Part shown: positions 7,221 to 16,156 of the stretch, piece by piece
Layout of the letters: the number at the start of each line of letters is the position of its first letter
Numbering within the stretch: the stretch's first letter is position 1
From: Bacteroidales bacterium
Lineage (GTDB): Bacteria; Bacteroidota; Bacteroidia; Bacteroidales; UBA3824
Direction of reading: 5' to 3'
Assembly (NCBI GenBank): GCA_017412115.1
Contig: JAFPYR010000099.1
Location: 1 to 64,000, forward strand
DNA: 64,000 nt
The notes under the pieces: generated by a model
Seen by the model: the letters and a program-made list of their open reading frames with translations, nothing else
What the model was told of the DNA's origin: nothing
The model's database searches: none
Program-made: the position numbers and the translations under genes

Positions 7221-9806
7221 ATGTCAGAAGAGACAACAAACGAAATTAACGAAAGAATCGTTAAAGTAAACATAGACAAAGAAATGCGCTCGGCGTATAT
7301 CGACTATTCTATGTCGGTTATCGTTTCAAGAGCGTTGCCCGATGTCAGGGACGGTCTTAAACCCGTTCACCGTAGAGTACTTTTCGGTATGAACGAAATG
7401 GGCGTTTTTGCTAACCGCCCGACTAAAAAATCGGCAAGAATCGTTGGTGAAGTCATGGGTAAATTTCACCCGCACGGCGACTCTTCGGTATATTTCACGA
7501 TGGTCAGACTCGCTCAAGACTGGATTATGAGATATCCCCTCGTTGACGGTCAGGGTAACTTCGGTTCCGTGGACGGCGACTCACCCGCTGCTATGCGTTA
7601 CACCGAGGCAAGACTCAAAAAAATCGCCGAAGATACACTTATCGACCTCGATAAAGATGCTGTGGATTTCATACCGAACTTCGATGAATCACTCAAAGAA
7701 CCCGTCGTTTTGCCGACAAGAATACCGCTTTTACTTGTAAACGGCGCCTCAGGAATCGCTGTCGGAATGGCTACAAATATGGCTCCGCACAACCTTTCTG
7801 ACACCATCGACGCAATCGTTGCTTATATCGACAACAACGACATTTCTATCGAAGAATTAATTCCGATTATAAAAGCTCCGGATTTTCCCACAGGCGGCAT
7901 AATCTATGGTTATCAAGGCGTTAAAGATGCTTACATGACCGGTCGCGGTAGAATTGTTATCCGTTCTAAATATCACATCGAAAATACTCACAGCGGCAAA
8001 CCGCAAATTATTTTCGACGAAATTCCTTACATGGTCAACAAAGCTGAACAAATCAGCAAAATAGCCGACCTCGTTAATGACAAGAAAATCGAAGACATCG
8101 TTCACGCTAACGACGAATCAGACCGCAAAGGTATGAGAATTGTCGTAACGCTCAAAAACGGTGCGATTCCGAATGTCGTTGTCAACAAACTCTTTAAACT
8201 CACTCAGTTACAGACTACTTTCAATGTAAACAACATTGCCTTAGTAAAGGGACGTCCGAGACTTTTGAATCTGAAAGATATCATTGAATGTTTCGTTGAA
8301 CACCGTCAGGAAGTAGTTGTAAGGCGTAGTAAATACGAATTAGCACAGGCCCAAAAGCGTGCCCACATTTTGGAAGGTTTGTTAATTGCGCTTGATAATT
8401 TGGACGAGGTTATCGCTTTGATTCGTGCTTCAAAGACACCTGACGAGGCGAGAATAGGGTTGATAAACAAATTCGGTTTGACGGATGCACAAGCAAGAGC
8501 TATTCTTGAAATGAGGCTTCAAAAACTCACCGGCTTGGAGCGTGAAAAAATAAAACAGGAGTACGATGAAATTATGAAATACATCGACTACTTAAACGAG
8601 GTTATCGGCAGCGTTGTAAAGCAAATGGAAGTTGTAAAAGACGAACTTTTGCAGATAAAAGAAAAATATCATGATGAGAGAAAAACTCACATCGAATATG
8701 CTGCGTCAGAGGACTTCAACCCTGAGGATTTTTATGCAGACGAAGATGTTGTCATCACGATTTCAAAATTAGGATACATCAAGCGTACGCCGCTTACCGA
8801 ATTCAAAACGCAGAATAGGGGAGGAAAGGGGTCGAAAGGCTCTACAACCCGCGACGAAGACTTCATCAGTCATATTTTCTCGGCAACAAACCACAACACG
8901 ATGTTGTTTTTCACCGAAAAAGGCAAATGTTTCTGGCTCAAAGTTTACGAAATTCCCGAAGGCAACAAGACCTCGAAAGGCCGTGCTATTCAGAACGTTT
9001 TGAACATCGACAGCGACGACAGCGTAAAAGCATACATCAACGTTAAATCTATTACCGACCCCGAATACGTAAATTCGCACTATATTATAATGTGTACTAA
9101 GAACGGTGTCGTTAAGAAAACTCCGCTTTCGGAATATTCAAGACCGAGAACAAACGGTATCAACGCAATCAATATCCGCGAAGGCGATATGCTTTTAGAG
9201 GCTAAATTAACTGACGGAACAAATGATATTTTAATCGGAATTAGAGGCGGAAAAGCGGTACGTTTCAACGAGTCTGATGCAAGACCAATCGGTCGTACGG
9301 GTACGGGCGTAAGAGGTATAACCGTTCCCGAAGGCGATGAAGTTATCGGTATGGTCGTTGCTAAATCCGACGGTTCTGACGGCGACATTTTGGTTGTTTC
9401 AGAAAACGGTTACGGCAAGCGTTCAAAACTTGAAGATTACCGAATCACTTCACGTGGCGGCAAAGGTGTTAAAACGATAAATATCACCGACAAGACCGGC
9501 GAATTGATTGCAATTGATAAAATTACCGACAACGATGACTTGATGATTATCAACAAATCGGGTATAACGATAAGACTAAAAGCCGAAATTATCAGAACGG
9601 CTTCACGTCTGACACAAGGCGTTAAATTGATTGAACTTAACACCAAGAAGAAAGATTCAATTGCCTCTATTGCCGTAGTTCCCAAGACCGAGGACGAAGA
9701 AGATGACGAAAACGCTGAAAATGCAGATGTTACGGTTATTAGCGGTGAAGAAAATTCTTCAAACCCGGAAGTAGAGAACAACAATACAGAAGAAAATAAT
9801 CAGTAA
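7221..9806 (+). CDS. gyrA: DNA gyrase subunit A
   Basis: GyrA (861 residues) breaks and rejoins DNA in the A2B2 gyrase that introduces negative supercoils. The N-terminal topoisomerase domain shows MSVIVSRALPDVRDGLKPVH, the quinolone-determining region HPHGDSSVYF, and the catalytic tyrosine Y127 in AAMRYTEARL. The C-terminal beta-propeller has a GyrA box QNRGGKGSKG near residue 530, which distinguishes gyrase from topoisomerase IV. The last 40 residues are an Asp/Glu/Asn-rich tail, common in this phylum. F92 occupies the place of E. coli D87. A strong promoter precedes it and a TPR gene follows after 23 nt. Confidence 0.96.
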   Translation: MSEETTNEINERIVKVNIDKEMRSAYIDYSMSVIVSRALPDVRDGLKPVHRRVLFGMNEMGVFANRPTKKSARIVGEVMGKFHPHGDSSVYFTMVRLAQDWIMRYPLVDGQGNFGSVDGDSPAAMRYTEARLKKIAEDTLIDLDKDAVDFIPNFDESLKEPVVLPTRIPLLLVNGASGIAVGMATNMAPHNLSDTIDAIVAYIDNNDISIEELIPIIKAPDFPTGGIIYGYQGVKDAYMTGRGRIVIRSKYHIENTHSGKPQIIFDEIPYMVNKAEQISKIADLVNDKKIEDIVHANDESDRKGMRIVVTLKNGAIPNVVVNKLFKLTQLQTTFNVNNIALVKGRPRLLNLKDIIECFVEHRQEVVVRRSKYELAQAQKRAHILEGLLIALDNLDEVIALIRASKTPDEARIGLINKFGLTDAQARAILEMRLQKLTGLEREKIKQEYDEIMKYIDYLNEVIGSVVKQMEVVKDELLQIKEKYHDERKTHIEYAASEDFNPEDFYADEDVVITISKLGYIKRTPLTEFKTQNRGGKGSKGSTTRDEDFISHIFSATNHNTMLFFTEKGKCFWLKVYEIPEGNKTSKGRAIQNVLNIDSDDSVKAYINVKSITDPEYVNSHYIIMCTKNGVVKKTPLSEYSRPRTNGINAINIREGDMLLEAKLTDGTNDILIGIRGGKAVRFNESDARPIGRTGTGVRGITVPEGDEVIGMVVAKSDGSDGDILVVSENGYGKRSKLEDYRITSRGGKGVKTINITDKTGELIAIDKITDNDDLMIINKSGITIRLKAEIIRTASRLTQGVKLIELNTKKKDSIASIAVVPKTEDEEDDENAENADVTVISGEENSSNPEVENNNTEENNQ

Positions 9807-9829
9807 AAAAAATAAAATAATTAATCAAA

Positions 9830-11344
9830 ATGAAAAAAATATTTTTAACCTTAACTGTTGCTGCAATGGCGGCTAGTTCGGTTTTTTCACAGGCATCCAC
9901 GCCCCAAGATTCGAAAAAACTGATTGACAACGCAAAAGCGAAAATCGAAAACAGCGACAAAGACATTCAGGATGCTAAAAAAGGTAGTATTTCCAAAACA
10001 TGGGAAAGCCGTGGAAAATTGTTGCTTGAATCAGCAAAAATAAATACCAAAGGTGTAAACCAAGGAATGTACGCTGCAAAATGTGACCAAAGTCCGTTCT
10101 TCAATTTGGAATTGATGATGGGAGCACCTACAGAGAAAAAAAGTGAAAAAATCGGTACTGAAGATTATGATGTATGGGTTTATCCGACGATAAACTATTA
10201 CATTCAAAACAATCAGGTAATGTTGTGGAAAGAGACTTATACTGTCTCTGACAACGCTCTTGACAAAGCCGTAGAGGCATACCGCAAGGCTGACGAATTG
10301 GATACTAAAGGCGGTTTTAAGTCTAAAAAAACCACAATGGAGGCTGCAAAAGAACTCAGAACGGCATATTTCACAAACGGTATCAACGCTTATCAACTTT
10401 TGGATTATAAAACAGCTGCTAAAAATTTTGAAAGCGCATACAACTTGTCAGATTTTCCGCATGATGCAAAAGATACGTCTTTGAACGACGGACAAATTGC
10501 ATATTACGCAGCTTTGTCAGCATATCAAGGTGAAGACAAGGTAAAAGCAGAAAAACTTTTCAAAGAGGCTGCTAACAAAAATTATCAACCCGGCGGTTGC
10601 TACCATTACATTTATCAAATTAACATGGACAACGGCAAAGAGGCTGAAGCCTTGAAACTTATCACAACTGCATACGAAAAATATCCGCAGGAAGAGCAAA
10701 TTCTTTACGATGTTATCAACTATTATTTAGGCAAAAAGCAGACGGAAGAGGCTGAAAAATATCTTGACAAAGCTATCGAAAAATATCCCTCAAATGCAAG
10801 CCTTTATAATGTAAAAGCAAGTATGTTCGTAACGCAGTGCAGCGATCTTTCAGCAAAATATGCTAACGAGCTCAACGCATCAGATTCTTTGAGAAAATTA
10901 GCGTTCAGAAACCGTAACAATCCCAAAGAAGAAGCACGCGTAAACGCTGAAAAGGAAAAGAAACAAGCAGAGGCAGAGCAGACCAAGAAAGATTATCTTG
11001 CAAGCATGAACAAAGCGGTATCTATTTACCAACAAGCAATTTCAAAAGATGCTAAAAACTATGACGCTCATTTTGCTCTCGGTATTGTTTATTATAGTGC
11101 AGCAGATTTGGTAAACAACGAGAAAAACTCAATTCCTTTGTCAGATGACAAAGACGGCAGCAAAACGGCAGCAAAAGAGAAAGAAATCACAAAATATTGG
11201 GAACAATCAGCAGAAGAATTTGAAAAAGCTTCATCAATTCGTCCTACGGACAAAGATTGTTTGCAAAACCTCAAAACTCTTTACTACAAACTCCAGAACA
11301 CAGCTAAATGGAAAGAAGTAAAAGAAAAATTGGAAAAATTGTAG
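9830..11344 (+). CDS. Secreted tetratricopeptide-repeat protein
   Basis: A 504-residue protein with a signal peptide (MKKIFLTLTVAAMAASSVFS, cut after SQA). Several TPR units follow, for example YQLLDYKTAAKNFESAYNL, YYAALSAYQGEDKVKAEKLF and HFALGIVYY near the C terminus, separated by a charged Lys/Glu-rich helix around residues 365-390. TPR proteins are scaffolds; a periplasmic or outer-membrane-associated role is likely, but no partner is evident. It lies 23 nt after gyrA with no promoter seen between them, so read-through is possible. A strong terminator ends the unit. Confidence 0.8.
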   Translation: MKKIFLTLTVAAMAASSVFSQASTPQDSKKLIDNAKAKIENSDKDIQDAKKGSISKTWESRGKLLLESAKINTKGVNQGMYAAKCDQSPFFNLELMMGAPTEKKSEKIGTEDYDVWVYPTINYYIQNNQVMLWKETYTVSDNALDKAVEAYRKADELDTKGGFKSKKTTMEAAKELRTAYFTNGINAYQLLDYKTAAKNFESAYNLSDFPHDAKDTSLNDGQIAYYAALSAYQGEDKVKAEKLFKEAANKNYQPGGCYHYIYQINMDNGKEAEALKLITTAYEKYPQEEQILYDVINYYLGKKQTEEAEKYLDKAIEKYPSNASLYNVKASMFVTQCSDLSAKYANELNASDSLRKLAFRNRNNPKEEARVNAEKEKKQAEAEQTKKDYLASMNKAVSIYQQAISKDAKNYDAHFALGIVYYSAADLVNNEKNSIPLSDDKDGSKTAAKEKEITKYWEQSAEEFEKASSIRPTDKDCLQNLKTLYYKLQNTAKWKEVKEKLEKL

Positions 11345-11370
11345 AATTTTTCTCCCATAAATAATTTTTT

Positions 11371-11410
11371 AAAAAAAACGGCGCAAATTTCTTCGCGCCG
11401 TTTTTTTTTT
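11371..11410 (+). terminator. Terminator of the gyrA-TPR unit
   Basis: AAAACGGCGC and GCGCCGTTTT flank a short loop and are followed by a run of T. Confidence 0.85.
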
Positions 11411-12022
11411 GCAATTTAGGACAAATCCAGCCACCCTTCTACCCTCCTAAAATTTGTCCGATAATTAATATTATGTTAAATAGAGTTTTTGAAAAAGCCG
11501 CCCGAGGTTCCAAAACCATATAAATGTCCTATTTAGAAAAAAGAATATCAGTCATGCTCTTTCGTGAGATTTTAGTACACGAAGAATAACCCGCAGGAAA
11601 ATAATATACGACAATTACACGGGGTTAAAAATTACTTTAAGCCTGAAATTTTCATGAACCCCTCCCCCATACTTTTTTAACATTTTTTAATAATATTATG
11701 TTAAATTAGGGAAAAATGCTCGTTATCATAAAAGGTTACAAAAATTTTTCAAAAAACTTCTAACCTTTGCTGTTTTCTAACACTAATAATAAAAAATATT
11801 AAGTCTAACAATTTAAATCCAAAAAATCATGAAAAAATTATTTCTTACTCCCCCTCCCCCGCAAAACAAAATTTCAAACAATAATATTATGTTAAATAGA
11901 AAATTAAAAATTATCATTTTTCCCCCTCCTACACTACTAAAAATCAAGAAAAGATTATCGGGTATACATGGTTATGTTAAATAGAATATTTTTAACAGAT
12001 TTTAAGATAATTATTAACAACA
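11411..12022. repeat. Gene-poor stretch with four degenerate repeat units
   Basis: Each unit has a C-rich tract (CCCTCC-like) and, 20-45 nt later, ATTATGTTAAATAG or a one- to two-base variant. The latter lie at 11470-11483, 11695-11709 (ending TTAGG), 11886-11899 and 11971-11984. The spacing is irregular (225, 191 and 85 nt), so this is not CRISPR. The sequence between units is AT-rich and unrelated. No long ORF or known RNA is seen. A 51-codon ORF (11829-11984) covers the last two units. Confidence 0.55.
11829..11984 (+). other. Doubtful 51-codon ORF within the repeat stretch
   Basis: The ORF starts MKKLFLTPPPPQNK, carries a second proline run (FPPPTLL), and stops at the TAG inside the last repeat. 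The start resembles a Bacteroidota signal peptide, but the hydrophobic core is broken by the C-rich tract, so it may be a decayed gene start or chance. Confidence 0.2.
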
Positions 12023-12060
12023 ATAAAAAAGGAGATGCATGAATTTCATCACACCTCCCT
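12023..12060 (-). terminator. Terminator of the dciA-like / SpoIIE operon
   Basis: Read on the minus strand, a GGGAGGTGTGATGAA... / ...TTCATGCATCTCC imperfect hairpin is followed by six T. It lies just after the dciA-like stop codon. Confidence 0.6.
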
Positions 12061-12086
12061 ATTTTATTTCTTTCAAATAACAGTAA

Positions 12087-12377
12087 CTATTTGATTTTTA
12101 TTGAATTAACAGCCTCATATCCCAAAGATTCGTTAATGCGCTCTTGAATTATCGTTTTATGCATATTAACCTCGTTGCGGATAAGCGGACTACGAAATTT
12201 TAGAAATAAAACTCCGTCCTTCAAATAAATGTCCGCAGTCTCACGGGATATTGTTTTGCCGACAATCTTCTCCCACTCGTTCAAAACGCGGATTTCGTTG
12301 AGTTTTTTGTCCGCCCCAAGCGCCGCTAAATATTGTTGCAAAACATCACCTAAGGTTTCAGCCTTTTTCATTTTCAT
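12087..12377 (-). CDS. DUF721 (DciA-like) protein
   Basis: A 96-residue DUF721 protein: TLGDVLQQYLAALG, LNEWEKIVG, LFLKFRSPLIRNEV and a final helix IIQERINESLG. DUF721 includes DciA, the replicative-helicase loader or operator found in bacteria without DnaC/DnaI. The length is typical of Bacteroidota members. Its start lies 20 nt inside the end of the upstream phosphatase-like gene, so the two are translationally coupled, an odd pairing of a replication factor with a signalling protein. The DciA role is inferred from the family. Confidence 0.75.
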   Translation of the reverse strand: MKMKKAETLGDVLQQYLAALGADKKLNEIRVLNEWEKIVGKTISRETADIYLKDGVLFLKFRSPLIRNEVNMHKTIIQERINESLGYEAVNSIKIK

Positions 12378-13428
12378 AGTCAGCCTCCTTGTTTGAAAAA
12401 TTTTCTGACGAAGATTTTATTTTTAATGCAATGCCTATCAAAAGCACATCATTCGCCCGGCATGATAAGCGGTACGAGTCAAAATCCTCTTTAAAAGAGT
12501 TTCTCTGCTGAATCATAGGCTCTGAAGAATGTTTCAAAAGCATCTGTCTAAATGCCGAATCCCCGAATCTAACGCCCTCCGGATTGCGCTGAAGTGCAAA
12601 ACCGTCCGTTTTAAGATAAATTTTATCCTCTTTTTCAAGCGGAATTTTCTCCGTTGAATAGTTTTTGCGGCGTCCGAACGAAACGGCAAAATTCATTTTG
12701 TCACCGACAAATTCATGAACATCAACCTCCTTGCGCGAGGTGCCCGGATAAGATTTTCTAATAAGACAAATGCTCGAATAAGCCCCTGAAAATTCAAGCG
12801 TTTTGTCCTTTTTGTCAATTATGCAAACAGTAATATTTACAGGCGGATTCTCCTCTGAAAATTCCTCAGAATCAGATAAATGTGCATATTTTCCTCTTAA
12901 CATATCCAAAATCTGACCCGAAGAAATTTTCGATAAATCGTTTTTTAAAGAAATTTCTTTCAAAAAAACAACATTCAAAAGACTTTTAACTAAACCGTTA
13001 ATTCCGGTAGCACCACAATTTCCACTGCAAATCAAAGAGATATTGTCTTTGGAATAAAAATAATAAAAATCCCCGCCGGCACTCTCTGAAGGCATATCCA
13101 AAACAAAAAAATCCGGAAAAACCGACTTTATATAATTAATTTCCGGCAAAATAGTTTTCCTTAATACTAAAAGGTGTTTCAAAATTCCGAAATTTTTCGC
13201 TTTTGAACGCTCCAACTGCTGACGCAATTCGTCCTCTACCCTACTCTTTTGCTCCAAAGATGCGGAAAAAGTTTCCTTATTTTTTTCTAATTCATTAATT
13301 TTCAGAGAATAAGCATTCAATTCAGACTTCAATTCGGACACTTTAGAATAATTTTTCCGCCTTTGAACATATAACAATGCCGACAAGCCCGATACAGCTA
13401 AAACAAGTATTATAATTGCAATTAACAT
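12358..13428 (-). CDS. Membrane-anchored SpoIIE/PP2C-like protein with eroded metal site
   Basis: A 356-residue protein with an N-terminal membrane helix (residues 2-20), a coiled coil (about 25-78), and a SpoIIE-type PP2C domain (about 115-340). Compared with the intact domains at 13743 and 16157, the D-C-T-G-H-G motif is N-C-G-A-T-G here and the terminal DD is ND (RANDVLLIGIALK); the GGDFYYF and KTDGFALQ segments are kept. Two manganese-ligand aspartates are therefore replaced by Asn, so it may be a pseudophosphatase that binds its substrate without acting on it. It is transcribed divergently from the two intact paralogues and overlaps the dciA-like gene. Confidence 0.75.
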   Translation of the reverse strand: MLIAIIILVLAVSGLSALLYVQRRKNYSKVSELKSELNAYSLKINELEKNKETFSASLEQKSRVEDELRQQLERSKAKNFGILKHLLVLRKTILPEINYIKSVFPDFFVLDMPSESAGGDFYYFYSKDNISLICSGNCGATGINGLVKSLLNVVFLKEISLKNDLSKISSGQILDMLRGKYAHLSDSEEFSEENPPVNITVCIIDKKDKTLEFSGAYSSICLIRKSYPGTSRKEVDVHEFVGDKMNFAVSFGRRKNYSTEKIPLEKEDKIYLKTDGFALQRNPEGVRFGDSAFRQMLLKHSSEPMIQQRNSFKEDFDSYRLSCRANDVLLIGIALKIKSSSENFSNKEADYENEKG

Positions 13429-13742
13429 TATATCAATATTTTATCAAAAAAACTAACTAAAAATTTCAGTGACGCAAAGTTAAAACAGAGTTTTCATAAA
13501 AAAAAATGATTATGATTTTTTTGATTATTTTAACGCTTTAAACACTGATTTTCAACGATTAAAAAAGCAATTATTTTTTACATTAATATTTTTTGTAAAA
13601 ATATTGTAGTTTTATACTTTACTAATTGAAAAAAAATATATAATTTAGCAAAAATTTATGAGGGTTACTTCTCGTTTTTTTAACAAAGCAATATAAAATT
13701 GGCATGTATATTGTTTTCTAACGGGAAAAATAGTTAATTCAG
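13429..13742. promoter_or_regulatory. Divergent intergenic region between signalling genes
   Basis: This 314-nt AT-rich gap separates divergent genes. On the minus strand TAACTTTG (complement at 13475-13482) is a good -7 element 46 nt before the SpoIIE-like gene, but no -33 partner is clear. On the plus strand I see no convincing promoter. No RNA gene or ORF is recognised. Confidence 0.4.
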
Positions 13743-16145
13743 ATGCAACTTACTGCTCAAAATATAAAATATACTGCGCTTGAAGCCTTTTTGAAAAGGC
13801 TTAAGAAAGGAGTTCTTGTAGCCGCATTTTTTCTAACGGCGGAAGGAGTTTCCTACGGACAGGTTGCACCCGAAATCCTAAGGTCATATTGGATTGCATC
13901 GTGTGCCGAATATGTAGAATGGAAAAACTACAAAACTACCGATGCTTTTACCATTGGCGTTTACGGAGCATTAGCCGAGGAATTGAACTCACTCAACGAA
14001 TTGGCAAAAACACGTAAAATCAATGACAGAAAGTTGGTTATCAAGCATTTCCGTCGTATAAAAGACATCACTCCTACTGATATTCTTTACGTTAATAATC
14101 ATTACAACGAAGAACTTGAAACCGTATACAATATTGCTACGATTCAAAAATCATTACTAATTACAGACCGCGCTCCATCAGATAAGTATTTCATGCTCAA
14201 TTTGTTGGTAGACGGTAAAACCAGTCAGTTCGAGATTAATACCAAAAACGCAAGACTCTCGGACGCTATTGTTACGGAAAAACTTTCAAATCAAGGCGGT
14301 TCGACCCTCGACCTAAAAGAGCAATACGCTAAAAAAGAAAGAGAGGTTAAAAACAAAGAGGAACAACTCGACAAATTGAAAGAGCAAGTTGATGAAAAAG
14401 AAAGAGAACTTGTACATCAAACAAGAGAAAACAAAATCATCACCGAACAAAACATTGAGTTGGCTAAACAGTTGGAAATCACCGAGCAAGAAATTGATCT
14501 TCAGAGAACAAAAGCAGCTATGTTGATGGAACAAGTTAGGGTTCAGGAAACAATGCTCGCCAAAAACAAACAAAAACTTGCCGAACAAGAAGTTGAAATC
14601 GACACCAAACAAGGTCAGTTGGACGATGCTAACAACGAATTGAAAGATAAGGAAAAACAGTTGGCTCAACGTGAAAATAAAATTCGCGAACAAGAATCAA
14701 CTATCAAAGTCAGAAATACGAAAATCAACCAAAACAGTACCGTTATCACAGGTATCGTTATTTTCCTCGGACTTGTCATTTTCCTTGTCATATTGATTAT
14801 CAGAGCGATGAGAGCAAGAAAATTAGCTAATATCGCTTTAAGAAAAAAGAATTTGGAGCTCGTAAAACAGACCGAAGAAATCAATAACCAAGCTAAACAG
14901 TTGGAACATATCAACGTGGAACTCGAAAAACTTTCCATCGTTGCCGGTAAAACTCAAAACGCTATTATCATCATGGACAGAAACGGTTATTTTGAGTGGG
15001 TAAACGCCGGATTTACAAGATATTACGGTTATACTTTGCAACTTTTAAGAAACGAAAGGGACGAAAATATCGTAAACGTAAGTTCTAACAAAAGTATCAG
15101 AAACATATTATTTAAATGCGTCAGCAACAAACAAACCATCATTTTTGAATCGGAGTCTGTAACACGTTACGGCAAAAAAATCAACAGCCAAGTAACCCTT
15201 ACTCCTATTCTTAACGACAAAAACGAAGTGGTTCAGTTGGTTGCAATTTATACCGACATCAACAAGCTTAAAAAGCAAGAGGCCGCTATCCGCAGTCAGA
15301 ACGAAGAGCTTTTGCAACAAAAAAATGCGCTTGAAATTCAAAAAACTCAAATTGAGGAACAAAACAAGCACATCAAAGCCGGTATTTACTATGCTCAGAC
15401 AATTCAGCAGACAATTCTTCCACCTCAAGAACAAATCGAAAAATATTTCGACTGTTTCGTTCTTTACAGACCAAAAGATATTGTCAGCGGCGACTTTTAC
15501 TGGTTTTCTGAGGCTCAGGAAGACGGACACAATTATCAATTTGTCGGAGACCTCGACTGCACGGGACACGGTGTTCCGGGTGCATTCATGAGTCTTATCG
15601 GCAACAGAATCTTGAACGAGGTTATCAACGTTAAAAGGACTTTCTCGCCAAGAGACATCATGGATCAACTCAATCAAAACGTTATCAAAGCCTTGAAACA
15701 AGATCAAAGTACCAACAACGACGGTATGGATACTTGTTTTTGCAGAGTTGAAAAAACCTCTGACGAAGAGTACACCGTAACATACTGCGGCGCAAAAAGA
15801 CCGCTTTATTTTATTACGAAAGATGATCCTGAGGTTCAGATACTTAAAGCCGACAGAAAATCTATCGGCGGTACCCAGCAAAAACGCGGTAAAATAGAAT
15901 TCACAAATCAGGAAATTAAACTCCATTCGGGCGACATCATGTATCTCTCGAGCGACGGTATTATCGACCAAAACGATTCGGAACGTAAACGTTTCGGTAC
16001 GGATAATTTCTTGAATATGCTCAAAAAATACAAAGACGAACCGATGGAAAAACAAGGCGAATATTTCGCTATGACCTTGGATAATTACCGTAAATCTGAG
16101 GAACAAAGAGATGATATTTCCGTAATTGGAATTAAATTTAAATAA
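13743..16145 (+). CDS. YfiR-like sensor / PAS / SpoIIE phosphatase receptor (SiaA-like), copy 1
   Basis: An 800-residue membrane receptor. In order: N-terminal signal or anchor (about 22-38), a periplasmic YfiR-like (DUF4154) domain (about 42-185; EILRSYWIASCAEYVEWKNY), a long coiled coil (190-325), a TM helix (333-356), a second coiled coil, a PAS domain (about 396-510; VAGKTQNAIIIMDRNGYFEW), a linker coil, and a SpoIIE PP2C domain (570-800). All acidic metal ligands are present: IVSGDFYWF, DCTGHGVPGAFM, LSSDGIIDQ and QRDDISVIGIKF. SiaA-type phosphatases dephosphorylate a SiaC phosphoprotein. It lies 11 nt before a paralogue of the same architecture. Ligand and target are inferred. Confidence 0.88.
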   Translation: MQLTAQNIKYTALEAFLKRLKKGVLVAAFFLTAEGVSYGQVAPEILRSYWIASCAEYVEWKNYKTTDAFTIGVYGALAEELNSLNELAKTRKINDRKLVIKHFRRIKDITPTDILYVNNHYNEELETVYNIATIQKSLLITDRAPSDKYFMLNLLVDGKTSQFEINTKNARLSDAIVTEKLSNQGGSTLDLKEQYAKKEREVKNKEEQLDKLKEQVDEKERELVHQTRENKIITEQNIELAKQLEITEQEIDLQRTKAAMLMEQVRVQETMLAKNKQKLAEQEVEIDTKQGQLDDANNELKDKEKQLAQRENKIREQESTIKVRNTKINQNSTVITGIVIFLGLVIFLVILIIRAMRARKLANIALRKKNLELVKQTEEINNQAKQLEHINVELEKLSIVAGKTQNAIIIMDRNGYFEWVNAGFTRYYGYTLQLLRNERDENIVNVSSNKSIRNILFKCVSNKQTIIFESESVTRYGKKINSQVTLTPILNDKNEVVQLVAIYTDINKLKKQEAAIRSQNEELLQQKNALEIQKTQIEEQNKHIKAGIYYAQTIQQTILPPQEQIEKYFDCFVLYRPKDIVSGDFYWFSEAQEDGHNYQFVGDLDCTGHGVPGAFMSLIGNRILNEVINVKRTFSPRDIMDQLNQNVIKALKQDQSTNNDGMDTCFCRVEKTSDEEYTVTYCGAKRPLYFITKDDPEVQILKADRKSIGGTQQKRGKIEFTNQEIKLHSGDIMYLSSDGIIDQNDSERKRFGTDNFLNMLKKYKDEPMEKQGEYFAMTLDNYRKSEEQRDDISVIGIKFK

Positions 16146-16156
16146 AAAAAAGGAAA

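Noticed and set aside
11430..12000. CRISPR array
   Set aside because: The repeats are short, degenerate and irregularly spaced (225, 191, 85 nt), and no cas gene is near.
15108..16106. Long minus-strand ORF (332 codons) inside the first SpoIIE receptor gene
   Set aside because: It is the complement of a strongly supported coding frame, rich in Phe/Val as expected for an antisense shadow.
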